The notes under the pieces were generated by a model, which ran no database searches, was not told the DNA's origin, and worked only from the letters and a program-made list of their open reading frames with translations. Positions 34,105 to 43,258 of a stretch of 64,000 bases of DNA are shown here, one piece after another. Every line of letters starts with the position of its first letter. Within the stretch, counting starts at the first letter, position 1. The translations under genes were made by a program, and so were the position numbers. Source of the DNA: Bradyrhizobium erythrophlei. GTDB lineage: Bacteria; Pseudomonadota; Alphaproteobacteria; Rhizobiales; Xanthobacteraceae. The DNA lies in contig NZ_LT670849.1 of NCBI RefSeq assembly GCF_900142985.1, positions 7,022,501 through 7,086,500 on the forward strand, in the 5' to 3' direction.

Positions 34105-34854
34105 ATGCGCATTCTCTTCTACAGGTGTCTCGCGATCACGCTGCCCATGGCATCGCTCGAAATACTTTGCCGAAGCCATGTTATTCCGCCGCTGACCTTG
34201 CCGGCCCCAAGCCTGATCGCGCTGGGTCTATGGGGAGTTCTTACGCACGGGACTTTCAACGCGGCGATCGTCAAGACGCTGACCAATGTCGGCCTCGCAA
34301 TCGCGCTGGCGGTAACGGTCGGAACCATCGCCGGCGCTGCGCTTCATCGCGCCGGCACGCTACGCACGCTGCTGGAGCCCCTGTTCTCCACCTACTACGC
34401 CATTCCGATCTATGCGTTCTACCCGCTGTTTATCGTGGTGTTCGGCCTCGGTGACGCGCCGCAGGTGACCATCGGCTTCATGCTGGCAGTGGTATCGATG
34501 ATCGTCAGCACGTTGGCCGGGCTCGACAGCGTTCCTCCCGTGCTCGGCAAGACCGCCCGCGTCTTGCAGCTCGGGCCAATCGCAACCGTCCGCAGCGTCA
34601 CGCTGCCCTACGCCGCGCCTTATTTATTCACCGGCGTCAAACTGGCGATCGCCTATGCCTTTATCGGCGTCATCGGTGCCGAGTTCATCATGTCCAACAC
34701 CGGCCTCGGCTACGAGATCCGCTTCGCCTACGACAACCTCGACAACAACGTCATGTATCCGCTGATCTTGTTGATCCTTCTGATCGCCGTTGTCGTCAAC
34801 ATGAGCCTGGACCATTGGGAGCGCGTCTTGCGGTCGCGCCGGGAGCGCGCCTGA
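34105..34854 (+). CDS. ABC transporter permease (SsuC/TauC-like), first copy
   Basis: This 249-residue membrane protein has about six segments and a cytoplasmic loop (TARVLQLGPIATVRSVTLPYAAPYLFTG) typical of NitT/TauT permeases. ATG 34105 follows the ATPase stop at once. Its stop overlaps the ATG of a second, related permease, so the two probably form a heterodimeric channel. Confidence 0.87.
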   Translation: MRILFYRCLAITLPMASLEILCRSHVIPPLTLPAPSLIALGLWGVLTHGTFNAAIVKTLTNVGLAIALAVTVGTIAGAALHRAGTLRTLLEPLFSTYYAIPIYAFYPLFIVVFGLGDAPQVTIGFMLAVVSMIVSTLAGLDSVPPVLGKTARVLQLGPIATVRSVTLPYAAPYLFTGVKLAIAYAFIGVIGAEFIMSNTGLGYEIRFAYDNLDNNVMYPLILLILLIAVVVNMSLDHWERVLRSRRERA

Positions 34855-35600
34855 TGCGCCGCGCCATCGCTCGCTATCCATCCTTGTCTCTGGTCGTGGC
34901 GCTGCTCATCCTCTGGCAGATCGTCTTCTGGCTGGTTGGCCGCAATGCGCTATTGCCGCCTGTCGAAACCGGCCTGTACCTCGCCAGGCTGCTCCAGACC
35001 ACCCGCTTCTGGGGTCATATCGCGGAAACCGGCATAGCCTTCATCATCGCGCTCTCGATAGCCATCGTGGCAGGGCTCGCAATCGGCCTGATACTCGGGA
35101 TGAATCGGACGGCCGCCGAAGTGTTCGAACCGTTTCTGCTGGCGGGCAATTCCATACCCAAAATCGCGCTATACCCGATCGTGCTGTTGATTTTCGGCAT
35201 CGGCATGCCGTCCAAGATCGCGTTTGGCGCCATTCATGGCGTGGTGCCGATCGCGATCTTCACGCTCACCGCGTGCGGGAACGTCCCGCCGATCCTCATC
35301 CGCACAGCAAACGCGATGCGGCTGACGCGCTGGGATACCGTCCGCTCGGTGCTGTTACCAGCCGCTTTGCCGGACATCTTCTCCGGGATTCGCATCGGCT
35401 TTTCGCTGACCCTGATCGGCACCATTCTCGGTGAAATGTTCGGCTCCCAGCGTGGCCTCGGCTATCTCCTGATGACAGCCATCGGCTTGCAAAATATCGA
35501 GGTCATCATGTCCGTCACGCTGCTGCTGGTGTTGGTCGCCGCAACGGTAAATACGCTATTGCTGATACAGGACCGCCGGCTGCGCGATCCGGCTGGCTAA
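34854..35600 (+). CDS. ABC transporter permease (SsuC/TauC-like), second copy
   Basis: This 248-residue permease has the same fold as its neighbour. Visible features are ETGIAFIIALSIAIVAGLAIG, the loop NAMRLTRWDTVRSVLLPAALPDIFSGIRIGFS and GTILGEMFGSQRGLGYLL. ATG 34854 overlaps the previous stop as TGATG. Two different permease genes side by side are less usual in this family than one. The operon ends here; 72 nt precede the MFS gene. Confidence 0.87.
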   Translation: MRRAIARYPSLSLVVALLILWQIVFWLVGRNALLPPVETGLYLARLLQTTRFWGHIAETGIAFIIALSIAIVAGLAIGLILGMNRTAAEVFEPFLLAGNSIPKIALYPIVLLIFGIGMPSKIAFGAIHGVVPIAIFTLTACGNVPPILIRTANAMRLTRWDTVRSVLLPAALPDIFSGIRIGFSLTLIGTILGEMFGSQRGLGYLLMTAIGLQNIEVIMSVTLLLVLVAATVNTLLLIQDRRLRDPAG

Positions 35601-35672
35601 GGTCCTCGGGACCGGCTAACACGGGCCGCAAAGGTCCTACGATCCGACTAGAAGAAACGCCGGGAGGTAAAC

Positions 35673-37013
35673 ATGAGCAGCACGACAGCGTCGGCGGTCG
35701 ACGCCAAGAGGTCTCGCGTCAGGCTCTTGATCGTGACCATGCTGTTCCTGGTGACGACCGTGAACTATGCGGATCGCGCCACGCTTTCGATCGCGGGCAC
35801 GGCGCTCTCAAAGGAATTGAACCTCGATCCCGTCGCCATGGGCTATATCTTCTCGGCCTTCGGCTGGTCCTACGTGGCGGCCCAGGTCCCCGGCGGTTGG
35901 CTCCTCGATCGTTTCGGCTCGAAGTGGGTCTATGCCTTCAGCATCCTGATCTGGTCGTTGTTCACGCTGATGCAGGGACTGGTCGGGTTCCTTACCGGCG
36001 CTACCGCAGTCACGGTACTGTTTCTGCTGCGGCTCCTGGTCGGGCTTGCCGAGGCCCCGTCCTTCCCCGCCAACGCGCGTATCGTGGCGGCGTGGTTTCC
36101 CGGCAACGAGCGCGGCACCGCGTCTGCATTCTTCAATTCCGGCCAATATTTCGCAACCGTGATCTTTGCGCCGCTGATGGGTTGGATCGCGCATGATTTC
36201 GGCTGGCGTTATGTCTTTTACGTCATGGGTTCACTCGGCATTCTCGTCGGATTCGTCTGGATCAAGACGATGTATGGACCGAAGGATCACCCCGGCGTCA
36301 ACGAAGCTGAACTCGACTACATCCGGCAAGGCGGCGCGCTCGTTGAGCTTGACGCGCCAAAAGACGAACGCGTGCCCGACAGCGGACCGAAATGGAGTTA
36401 TATCAGTCAGCTTCTGTGCAATCGCATGATGCTGGGTGTCTATATCGGTCAGTTCTGCATCAACACGCTGACTTATTTCTTCCTGACCTGGTTTCCGGTC
36501 TATCTGGTCAAGGAACGCGGGCTGAACATCCTGCAAGCCGGTTTCGTCGCCACCCTGCCCGCGCTGTGCGGCTTTATCGGCGGCGTGCTTGGCGGCGTCA
36601 TCTCTGACGCCATCCTGCACAAGACCAATTCGCTGACGCTGGCCCGCAAGATTCCGATCGTCGGCGGCATGCTGCTGTCGATGACGATCATCGCCTGCAA
36701 CTACGTCGACGGACAGGCGCTTGTGATCGGATTCATGGCGCTCGCCTTCTTCGGAAAAGGTATCGGCGCGCTGGGCTGGGCCGTCGTTTCCGATACCTCG
36801 CCGAAAGAAGCCGGTGGCGTTTCCGGCGGCCTGTTCAACACCTTCGGCAACCTGTCGAGCATTACGACCCCGATCATCATCGGCTATATCCTGGCGGCAA
36901 CCGGCTCTTTTGCCGGCGCGCTGGTTTTCGTCGGCGCCAATGCCCTGGTGGCGGCCTTCGCCTATCTCGTGATCGTCGGCAAGATCGAACGCGTGAAGCT
37001 GCGGACGGCGTGA
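35673..37013 (+). CDS. MFS transporter, glucarate/galactarate-type (GudP-like)
   Basis: This 446-residue twelve-helix transporter has NYADRATLSIAGTALSKELNL, the MFS loop AAQVPGGWLLDRFGSKWVY and VGLAEAPSFPANARIVAAWFP. The pattern matches the anion:cation symporter family that imports glucarate and galactarate. A GGGAGG ribosome site precedes the ATG. The next gene encodes a galactarate-dehydratase-like enzyme, which supports aldarate uptake. Confidence 0.87.
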   Translation: MSSTTASAVDAKRSRVRLLIVTMLFLVTTVNYADRATLSIAGTALSKELNLDPVAMGYIFSAFGWSYVAAQVPGGWLLDRFGSKWVYAFSILIWSLFTLMQGLVGFLTGATAVTVLFLLRLLVGLAEAPSFPANARIVAAWFPGNERGTASAFFNSGQYFATVIFAPLMGWIAHDFGWRYVFYVMGSLGILVGFVWIKTMYGPKDHPGVNEAELDYIRQGGALVELDAPKDERVPDSGPKWSYISQLLCNRMMLGVYIGQFCINTLTYFFLTWFPVYLVKERGLNILQAGFVATLPALCGFIGGVLGGVISDAILHKTNSLTLARKIPIVGGMLLSMTIIACNYVDGQALVIGFMALAFFGKGIGALGWAVVSDTSPKEAGGVSGGLFNTFGNLSSITTPIIIGYILAATGSFAGALVFVGANALVAAFAYLVIVGKIERVKLRTA

Positions 37014-37081
37014 AAACGGGATAAAACGGCGTCTGCACACCACCTATGGTACCGGCCAAATTGGCCCGGCAGGAGTTGACG

Positions 37082-38623
37082 ATGGGCAAGAGAGAACTCG
37101 TTACCGAACAGCCCCGTTACATCAAGCTCAACGAGCGCGACAACGTCGCAATCGTCGTCAACGATTTTGGCCTTCCGGCCGGCTCCCGTTTTGCCTGCGG
37201 CCTCGAGCTTCGCGTCTTTGTCCCGCAAGGGCACAAGACCGCGCTGGTCGATATCGCGGAAGGCGCGCCTATCCTGCGCTATGGCGAAGTCATCGGCTAT
37301 GCCGTTTCTCCCATCCTTGCCGGCGAATGGGTCGACGAAGCGCGCATTCACATGCCCGACGCGCCCGCGCTCGATAAACTCGAAATCTCGACCGCCGTGC
37401 CTGAGCCGTTGCCGCCGCTCGAAGGCTACACCTTCGAAGGTTATCGCAACCCGGACGGCTCGGTCGGCACCAAGAACATTCTCGGCATCTCGACCTCGGT
37501 CCAGTGCGTCAAGGGAACGCTGGAATATGCCGTCAAGCGCATCCGTGCCGAACTGCTGCCGAAATACGCGAACGTCGATGACGTCATCCCGGTGACCCAC
37601 GCCTATGGCTGCGGGGTTGCGATCTCGGCGCCCGACGCCGTGGTACCGATCCGGACATTGCAAAACATCGCGCTGAACCCGAATTTCGGCGGCGAGGTGA
37701 TGGTCGTCGGCCTCGGCTGCGAAAAGCTCGCGCCAGAGCGGCTGGTCCCCGAAGGCCTCGGCGATGCCATCGTGCGGATGCAGGACGAAGCCTTCGACAG
37801 TTTTGGCGCGATCGTCGAGCGCATCGTGACCATGGCCGAGGCACGATTGGCCGTGCTGAACCAGCGCCGCCGCGAGACCTGCCCGGCGTCAGACCTCGTC
37901 ATCGGCTTGCAATGCGGCGGCAGCGACGCTTTCTCAGGCGTCACCGCCAATCCGGCCGTCGGCTTCGCCGCCGATCTGCTGGTGCGTGCGGGCGCAACCG
38001 TGATGTTCTCCGAAGTCACGGAGGTGCGTGACGCTATCCAGTTGCTCACGCGCCGCGCCGTGAACAAAGACGTGGGCCAGGCGCTGATCCGCGAGATGGC
38101 CTGGTACGACGACTATCTGGCCCGCGGCGGCGCCGATCGCAGCGCCAATACCACCCCCGGCAACAAGAAGGGTGGGCTCGCCAATATCGTCGAAAAATCA
38201 CTCGGCTCGATCGTCAAATCAGGTTCAAGCCCGATCGCGGGCGTGCTCGCACCGGGCGAGAAGGCGCGCCAGAAGGGCATGTTGTTTGCGGCCACACCGG
38301 CGTCCGATTTCATCTGCGGCACGCTCCAGCTCGCCTCCGGCATGACCTTGCAGGTTTTCACGACCGGCCGCGGCACACCCTACGGGCTTGCGGCAGCGCC
38401 CGTCATCAAGGTCGCAACCCGCAGCGAACTGGCGCGGCGCTGGAAAGACCTGATCGATTTCGATGCCGGCCGCATTGCCACCGGCGAGATGACGATCGAA
38501 GAGACCGGCTGGGAGCTGTTCCGCCTCATCCTCGATGTCGCCAGCGGCCGCACCAAGGTCTGGTCGGACCATTGGGGCATCCACAACGATCTCACGCTGT
38601 TCAATCCCGCACCGGTGACCTGA
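37082..38623 (+). CDS. garD: Galactarate dehydratase (UxaA/GarD family)
   Basis: This 513-residue enzyme has an N-terminal SAF-like domain (about 15-90) and the larger UxaA/GarD catalytic part, with [47 protein letters not shown] and [14 protein letters not shown] segments. It dehydrates galactarate (or altronate in relatives) to a keto-deoxy sugar acid. The AGGAG site supports ATG 37082 over an upstream ATG. With the GudP-like transporter it forms a two-gene aldarate unit. Exact sugar acid is inferred. Confidence 0.87.
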   Translation: MGKRELVTEQPRYIKLNERDNVAIVVNDFGLPAGSRFACGLELRVFVPQGHKTALVDIAEGAPILRYGEVIGYAVSPILAGEWVDEARIHMPDAPALDKLEISTAVPEPLPPLEGYTFEGYRNPDGSVGTKNILGISTSVQCVKGTLEYAVKRIRAELLPKYANVDDVIPVTHAYGCGVAISAPDAVVPIRTLQNIALNPNFGGEVMVVGLGCEKLAPERLVPEGLGDAIVRMQDEAFDSFGAIVERIVTMAEARLAVLNQRRRETCPASDLVIGLQCGGSDAFSGVTANPAVGFAADLLVRAGATVMFSEVTEVRDAIQLLTRRAVNKDVGQALIREMAWYDDYLARGGADRSANTTPGNKKGGLANIVEKSLGSIVKSGSSPIAGVLAPGEKARQKGMLFAATPASDFICGTLQLASGMTLQVFTTGRGTPYGLAAAPVIKVATRSELARRWKDLIDFDAGRIATGEMTIEETGWELFRLILDVASGRTKVWSDHWGIHNDLTLFNPAPVT

Positions 38624-38633
38624 CGCGGCCCGC

Positions 38634-39584
38634 TCAAGACGGCCGCGTGCCACCTTTTTCGTTGATCAACAGCAGCGATTCATAGGCCATGTAAGCGGCG
38701 AGATGCGCCGACATGCCTTGAACATCGTGTGGCGGGCTCACCGTATTGATATCGACCGCGACAATGTCGAGCCCTTCCAGCCCGCGCAGCAGTTGCAGAC
38801 CCTCGCGGGCGGTAAAGCCACCCCAGGTCGGCGTGCAGACGCCCGGCGCCACGGACGGGTCGAAAGAATCCATGTCCCACGACAGATAGACCGGACGCCC
38901 CTTCATGGCGGCGTGTAGCTCGGCCAGCACATCCGCCTCCCCCCGGCGCATGTAGTCGCGCATGGTGATGACATTATAGCCGAGGCTCTTGGTGTGGGCC
39001 GCAACGCCCTCACGATAGGTCGGGCCACGGATTCCCACATGGTACGATGCGCCCGCCGACACCCGCTGCTCCAGCGCCACATGACTGAACTGACTGGCGG
39101 CGTCGTAGGGGTGGTCGGGATTGACCGGATGACAATCGGTATGGCTGTCGACGTGAAGCACACAAAGGTTCGGCCATTTGCGCGAGGCGGCGCGGACCAG
39201 CGGCACGGAGATCGATCCGTCGCCGCCGAACCCCACCACCGTCGCGCCGTCAGACGCAATGCGCCAGGCGGCCTCTTCTATCCGATCGAACGCCACCTCG
39301 ATACGACTCGGCGTAACCTCGACATCACCACAATCGACGAGCTTCAGCGCAGCACGAATGTCGTAGTCGGCACGTTCAGACTCAAAAGCGCGCACCAGAC
39401 GCGACTGTTCGCGGATCGAGCGCGGCCCGTCACGCGAGCCGATGCGGAACGCATGTGTCCCGCAATCAAAGGGCACGCCAAGGATCGCGGCTTTCGAACC
39501 CTTGGCGGAGGAAGCCCAGGGCACGCCCATGAAGCCCACACCGGTGCGATAAAGATCCACTGTTGAGAGTTCCGAAGCTTTCAT
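38634..39584 (-). CDS. Arginase/agmatinase-family ureohydrolase with changed metal motif
   Basis: This 316-residue protein has the ureohydrolase fold and most Mn-ligand motifs: HVDSHTD (D146, H148, D150) and SWDMDSFDP (D237, D239). The first motif, normally GGDHS, reads GGDGS at residues 120-124, so one metal-binding His is missing. It may hold one metal or act on another guanidino or amidino compound, or be less active. ATG 39584 follows a GGAAAG site; GTG 39605 is an alternative that would overlap the M20 gene stop. The next genes upstream are an M20 peptidase and an amino-acid importer. Confidence 0.82.
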   Translation of the reverse strand: MKASELSTVDLYRTGVGFMGVPWASSAKGSKAAILGVPFDCGTHAFRIGSRDGPRSIREQSRLVRAFESERADYDIRAALKLVDCGDVEVTPSRIEVAFDRIEEAAWRIASDGATVVGFGGDGSISVPLVRAASRKWPNLCVLHVDSHTDCHPVNPDHPYDAASQFSHVALEQRVSAGASYHVGIRGPTYREGVAAHTKSLGYNVITMRDYMRRGEADVLAELHAAMKGRPVYLSWDMDSFDPSVAPGVCTPTWGGFTAREGLQLLRGLEGLDIVAVDINTVSPPHDVQGMSAHLAAYMAYESLLLINEKGGTRPS

Positions 39585-39601
39585 TGTTCGTCTTTCCGAA
39601 T

Positions 39602-40846
39602 TCACGCTTCGCTCAAAAATCCGAAAGCCGCGAGCGTGTGGACTTTCGCAACCGCGATCAACTCCTCGACGAGGATGTATTCGTCCGGCGCGCCCATGTT
39701 GAAGGGCGTGCAGCCGAACACGACGCTCGGCACGCCGAACATCCGATAGAGCCGCGCATCGGAGGCGCCAACGCGCATATTGGAAACCGGCGCCTTGCCG
39801 AACACCTTTGTGGCCGCCGCAACCGTGCGCTGGACAATTTCATGGTCCGGTGGCGTGAAGGTCGGCGGATAGGCACGGATGATGCGCCAGGTTACGCCCT
39901 CGCAAACATCGAGCTCGCGATGCAGGGCCGCCTCTATTGTTTCCAAGTTCACCCCGACCGGAAGCCGGATGTCGGCAGCGGCGCGCGCCTGAGCCGGCAC
40001 AAGATTGGGCGATATTCCGCCTTCGATCGTGCCGATATTGACCGTCACCCGCTGAAGCGTCTCGGCCTCGCCCTCGCCTGACAGGGGTTCCGAGACCGTC
40101 TTCGCCGCGGCGACGGCGGACGAAACCGACGCTGGTGCCTCGACCGGAAGGTCCTCCAGCCGTTTCAGGCCGTCCAGGGCACGGCGGAGGCGGTCGATGG
40201 CGTTGTGCCCCTTGTGGACATGCGCGCCATGGGCCGGCTGCCCTACGGCTTCGAGTTCGACCCAGCACAGCCCTTTCTCACCGAAGCGCACAACCATGGG
40301 CGAACCGACGTCGCCGCAAAGCATGGCATCGCCCTTGGCTTCAGGAACATTCTCAAGAAGCCAGCGCGAACCCAGTGAACCCATGTTCTCCTCGTCGCCG
40401 GCCAGCGTCACCACCAGTTCGCCACGCCAGCGATCACGCAACCGAGCCAAAATTCGCACAGCCGTGAGCGTCGCCGCAATGCCTGCCTTCATGTCGGAAA
40501 CGCCGCGGCCATAAATCCGCCCGTCCTTTAACGTCCCGCCCAACGGCGGCACCGTCCATTGCCCCTCGCCGACCGGAAACGTATCGAGATGGCCGTTGAA
40601 GACGAGCCTGCGTCCGGGCCCCGCACCCGGAATGACCGCCACCAGATTGACGATGCCAGGCGCGGTCTCGTAGCGCGCGATGCGAATGCCCTCGATCGTT
40701 TGCAAAAGGCCCGCCGCCATTTCCGCAACCGCCGTCACGTCGCCGGGCGGGTTGGGCGATGCGACTGCGACCAGCTTTTGCGTGGTCTCGATCAGAAACG
40801 CGCGTTGCGCCTCGACTTCGGCTTCAAGCGCAGCGGACAAGGGCAT
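39602..40846 (-). CDS. M20-family metallopeptidase (ArgE/DapE/CPG2-like)
   Basis: This 414-residue hydrolase has the zinc-site order of M20: FNGHLDTFPVG, YGRGVSDMKAGIA, AGDEENMGSLGS, and a late segment with GAPDEYI. It would remove an N-acyl group or a terminal residue from an amino acid or peptide. It lies 7 nt after the permease gene of an amino-acid ABC system and 17 nt before the ureohydrolase gene. An upstream TTG at 40867 overlaps the permease gene and has its own GGGAA site, so the start is uncertain. Confidence 0.85.
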   Translation of the reverse strand: MPLSAALEAEVEAQRAFLIETTQKLVAVASPNPPGDVTAVAEMAAGLLQTIEGIRIARYETAPGIVNLVAVIPGAGPGRRLVFNGHLDTFPVGEGQWTVPPLGGTLKDGRIYGRGVSDMKAGIAATLTAVRILARLRDRWRGELVVTLAGDEENMGSLGSRWLLENVPEAKGDAMLCGDVGSPMVVRFGEKGLCWVELEAVGQPAHGAHVHKGHNAIDRLRRALDGLKRLEDLPVEAPASVSSAVAAAKTVSEPLSGEGEAETLQRVTVNIGTIEGGISPNLVPAQARAAADIRLPVGVNLETIEAALHRELDVCEGVTWRIIRAYPPTFTPPDHEIVQRTVAAATKVFGKAPVSNMRVGASDARLYRMFGVPSVVFGCTPFNMGAPDEYILVEELIAVAKVHTLAAFGFLSEA

Positions 40847-40853
40847 GGTGTCA

Positions 40854-41519
40854 TCAGCGACGGGCAAGGCGGGATTCCCAGATACGGATCGCCATCGCGA
40901 GCGGCCAACAGATGAAGAAATAGACCACCGCGATGAAGGTGAAGATTTCCAGCGGCCTGAACGTGGACGAGGATAATTCCATACCTCGCCGGGTGATCTC
41001 GCTGACCGAGATCACTGCACCAAGCGAGGAAAACTTGATGAGCTGGACGAAATTCGAAGCCAGCGGCGGCAACGTCATGCGGATGGCCTGCGGCAGTACG
41101 ATCCGCATGAAGCTCTGCGCCGGCGTCAGGCCGAGTACCTGCGCCGCCTCTCGATGGCCCTTGGGGACAGCCTGGATGCCGGCCCGATATACCTCGGAGA
41201 TGAAGGCCGCCATATAGAGCGAAAGCCCGATCACGATGCCGGCCAGTGCGGAGACGCGGATGCTGAAGACGATGGGCAGCACGTAGTACACCCACAACAG
41301 CTGCACCAGGATCGGCGTATTGCGGATGATTTCGCCGAGCGCAAGGCTGAAACCACGCAGCACGGCGAACTTCGAGAGATCGAACAGCGCCAGGATCAGG
41401 CCGCCGACGAGCGCAAACACCAGCGATATTGCCGAGATGAACAACGTCATCTGGAACCCCGACATCAGGAAGTCGAGATTGTTCCAAATGACGTCCCATC
41501 GGAATGAATAGGTGACCAC
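40854..41519 (-). CDS. Polar amino-acid ABC permease (HisM/GlnP-like), GTG start
   Basis: This 221-residue permease shows the amino-acid family loop (GIQAVPKGHREAAQVLGLTPAQSFMRIVLPQAI) and about five membrane segments. The GTG start (41517-41519) follows a GTGAGG site. It is the only permease gene in the cluster, so the channel is probably a homodimer. It lies 16 nt after the binding-protein gene. Confidence 0.88.
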   Translation of the reverse strand: MVTYSFRWDVIWNNLDFLMSGFQMTLFISAISLVFALVGGLILALFDLSKFAVLRGFSLALGEIIRNTPILVQLLWVYYVLPIVFSIRVSALAGIVIGLSLYMAAFISEVYRAGIQAVPKGHREAAQVLGLTPAQSFMRIVLPQAIRMTLPPLASNFVQLIKFSSLGAVISVSEITRRGMELSSSTFRPLEIFTFIAVVYFFICWPLAMAIRIWESRLARR

Positions 41520-41535
41520 AGCGCCTCACCAGCCG

Positions 41536-42351
41536 TTAGGGCGCGACAATCGGCCCGAGCTTGTTCTTCTCGGCATATTTCTTCAGGCGGCCGTCGAGCT
41601 TGATGGTGTCGATGAACAGGTTGATGAAGTTGAGCCAGACCTGATCGCCCTGCGGCACGGCATAGGCGTAAGGGGTCACGGCAAGCTTCTCCGGCGGCTC
41701 GATGCTCTTGGCCCAATCGAACTCGTCCGTCACTTTCACCGCAGTCGGGAAGTCCGTCATGATGACATCGACGCGGCCGGCCACCAGTTCGCCTTCGCGC
41801 GTATTCGGCGGTGCGACCGATATCAATTCGGCTTTCTTCAGGTAGCCCTTCATGAAAGGCTCGATGTAGCTGCCAAGCGTCACGGCTGCCTTGATGCCGG
41901 GCTTGTCGACGTCCTCCCAGCTCTTGATCGGCCCATCCTTGCGGGTCACGGCGTAGACATTGGTGATGAGATACGGTTTTGAGAACTCCACCGCCTGCGC
42001 ACGCTGGAGCGAGGCACCAAGCGCAAACATCCCGATATCGCACTTGTTGGCCTGAAGATCGGCGATGAAGGTACCAAAACTGCTTTCGACGATCTCGAGC
42101 TGCGCACCCAGATCCTTGGCGAGTTCCTTGGCGAGATCAGCATCGATGCCTTCGATCACGCCGGTCTTCGGATTGCGGAAGGAGATCGAGTAGTACAACG
42201 GGAACTGGCAGACGCGGAGCTTCTTGGATCTAGTAATCTCGTTCAGCCGGGAATTCACTTCAGCGGCGCCCGCTGGCGCGGATGCAAATAGGATGGCGGC
42301 GAAGCCAAAGACGGCCGCGTGAAGCAAGAATGGGCGCAGATTGAGTTTCAT
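41536..42351 (-). CDS. Amino-acid ABC substrate-binding protein (SBP_bac_3)
   Basis: This 271-residue protein has a signal peptide (FGFAAILFASAPAGAAE) and the family-3 fold: KKLRVCQFPLYYSISFRNPKTG, DADLAKELAKDLGAQLEIVES and RVDVIMTDFPTA. The canonical ligand Arg and Asp regions are present. It feeds the permease and ATPase next to it. The adjoining ureohydrolase and M20 genes suggest an N-acyl or guanidino amino acid, but the ligand is not readable. Confidence 0.88.
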   Translation of the reverse strand: MKLNLRPFLLHAAVFGFAAILFASAPAGAAEVNSRLNEITRSKKLRVCQFPLYYSISFRNPKTGVIEGIDADLAKELAKDLGAQLEIVESSFGTFIADLQANKCDIGMFALGASLQRAQAVEFSKPYLITNVYAVTRKDGPIKSWEDVDKPGIKAAVTLGSYIEPFMKGYLKKAELISVAPPNTREGELVAGRVDVIMTDFPTAVKVTDEFDWAKSIEPPEKLAVTPYAYAVPQGDQVWLNFINLFIDTIKLDGRLKKYAEKNKLGPIVAP

Positions 42352-42390
42352 CCTGATGTCCTCTCGCTGGCGTTGGTCCTGATCGCTGAA

Positions 42391-43146
42391 CTAATTCTGG
42401 AGCTGGGAGATAAATCGCTTCGCGCGCTCACTCGACGGCGCGGTAAAAAACGTCTTAGGTGCCGCTTCCTCGACGATTTCGCCCGCATCCATAAACACGA
42501 CACGCGTGCCGACCTGGCGCGCGAAACCCATTTCGTGGGTGACGACGAGCATGGTCATGCCCTCGCCCGCCAGTTGGCGCATCACCATCAGGACTTCCTG
42601 ACGCAACTCCGGATCGAGCGCGGAGGTCGGCTCGTCGAACAACAACACCTTGGGCGACATCGCGAGCGCCCGCGCGATCGCAACGCGCTGCTGCTGTCCG
42701 CCGGACAACCGGTTCGGGTAGACGTCGCGCTTGTCGGAAAGCCCCACCTTGGCAAGCAACGCCTCAGCCTTCTGGATGGCTTCAGAGCGCGCCGTGCCTT
42801 TCACCCGTAATGGCGCCTCGATCACGTTGCCGAGCACCGTCATGTGCGGCCACAGATTGAAATGCTGGAACACCATGCCGATGTCCGGCCGCACCTCGCG
42901 CGCGGCGCGGCGCTGTTCCGAACTATCGCGCGCGGAAGCGATGGTGACGCCGTTCATTGTCACCGCCCCAGCCGAAGGCTGCTCGAGAAGCGCGAGACAG
43001 CGCAGCAAGGTAGTCTTGCCCGAACCGGACGGGCCGATGACGCAAACCACATCCTTGGCCGCAACAGCCAGGCTGACATGCCGGAGCACTTCGGTCAGGC
43101 CGAAGCTCTTGGACACCCCGTCCGCGGCAATCAACGGCACAGCCAA
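42391..43146 (-). CDS. Amino-acid ABC ATPase (GlnQ/HisP-like)
   Basis: This 251-residue ATPase has Walker A GPSGSGKTT, MVFQHFNLWPHMTVLGNVIEAP, signature LSGGQQQR and Walker B LLFDEPTSALD. It belongs with the amino-acid family. It is first in a five-gene minus-strand operon (ATPase, binding protein, permease, M20 peptidase, ureohydrolase). The 112 bp before it separate it from a divergent LysR gene. Confidence 0.9.
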   Translation of the reverse strand: MAVPLIAADGVSKSFGLTEVLRHVSLAVAAKDVVCVIGPSGSGKTTLLRCLALLEQPSAGAVTMNGVTIASARDSSEQRRAAREVRPDIGMVFQHFNLWPHMTVLGNVIEAPLRVKGTARSEAIQKAEALLAKVGLSDKRDVYPNRLSGGQQQRVAIARALAMSPKVLLFDEPTSALDPELRQEVLMVMRQLAGEGMTMLVVTHEMGFARQVGTRVVFMDAGEIVEEAAPKTFFTAPSSERAKRFISQLQN

Positions 43147-43258
43147 GCACCCTCCATTGCGGCACCACTACAAAAAATACTGATGCTACTTTTTGCCAAA
43201 CCCCATAATGTCACTTAAGCTAAAGCAACTACAGCCGAAATAGCAATAACCAAATTTT
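43147..43258. promoter_or_regulatory. Divergent promoter region of the amino-acid ABC operon and LysR
   Basis: The 112 bp between the two divergent starts are AT-rich (AATACTGATGCTAC and CTTAAGCTAAAG) compared with the flanks. A LysR regulator normally binds such a region to control itself and the neighbouring operon. No clear inverted repeat was identified, so the operator is not pinned down. Confidence 0.4.

Noticed and set aside
32145..35600. Idea that the NitT/TauT ABC genes export the RiPP
   Set aside because: They encode a periplasmic binding protein and importer-type permeases. A hairpin separates them from the RiPP genes.
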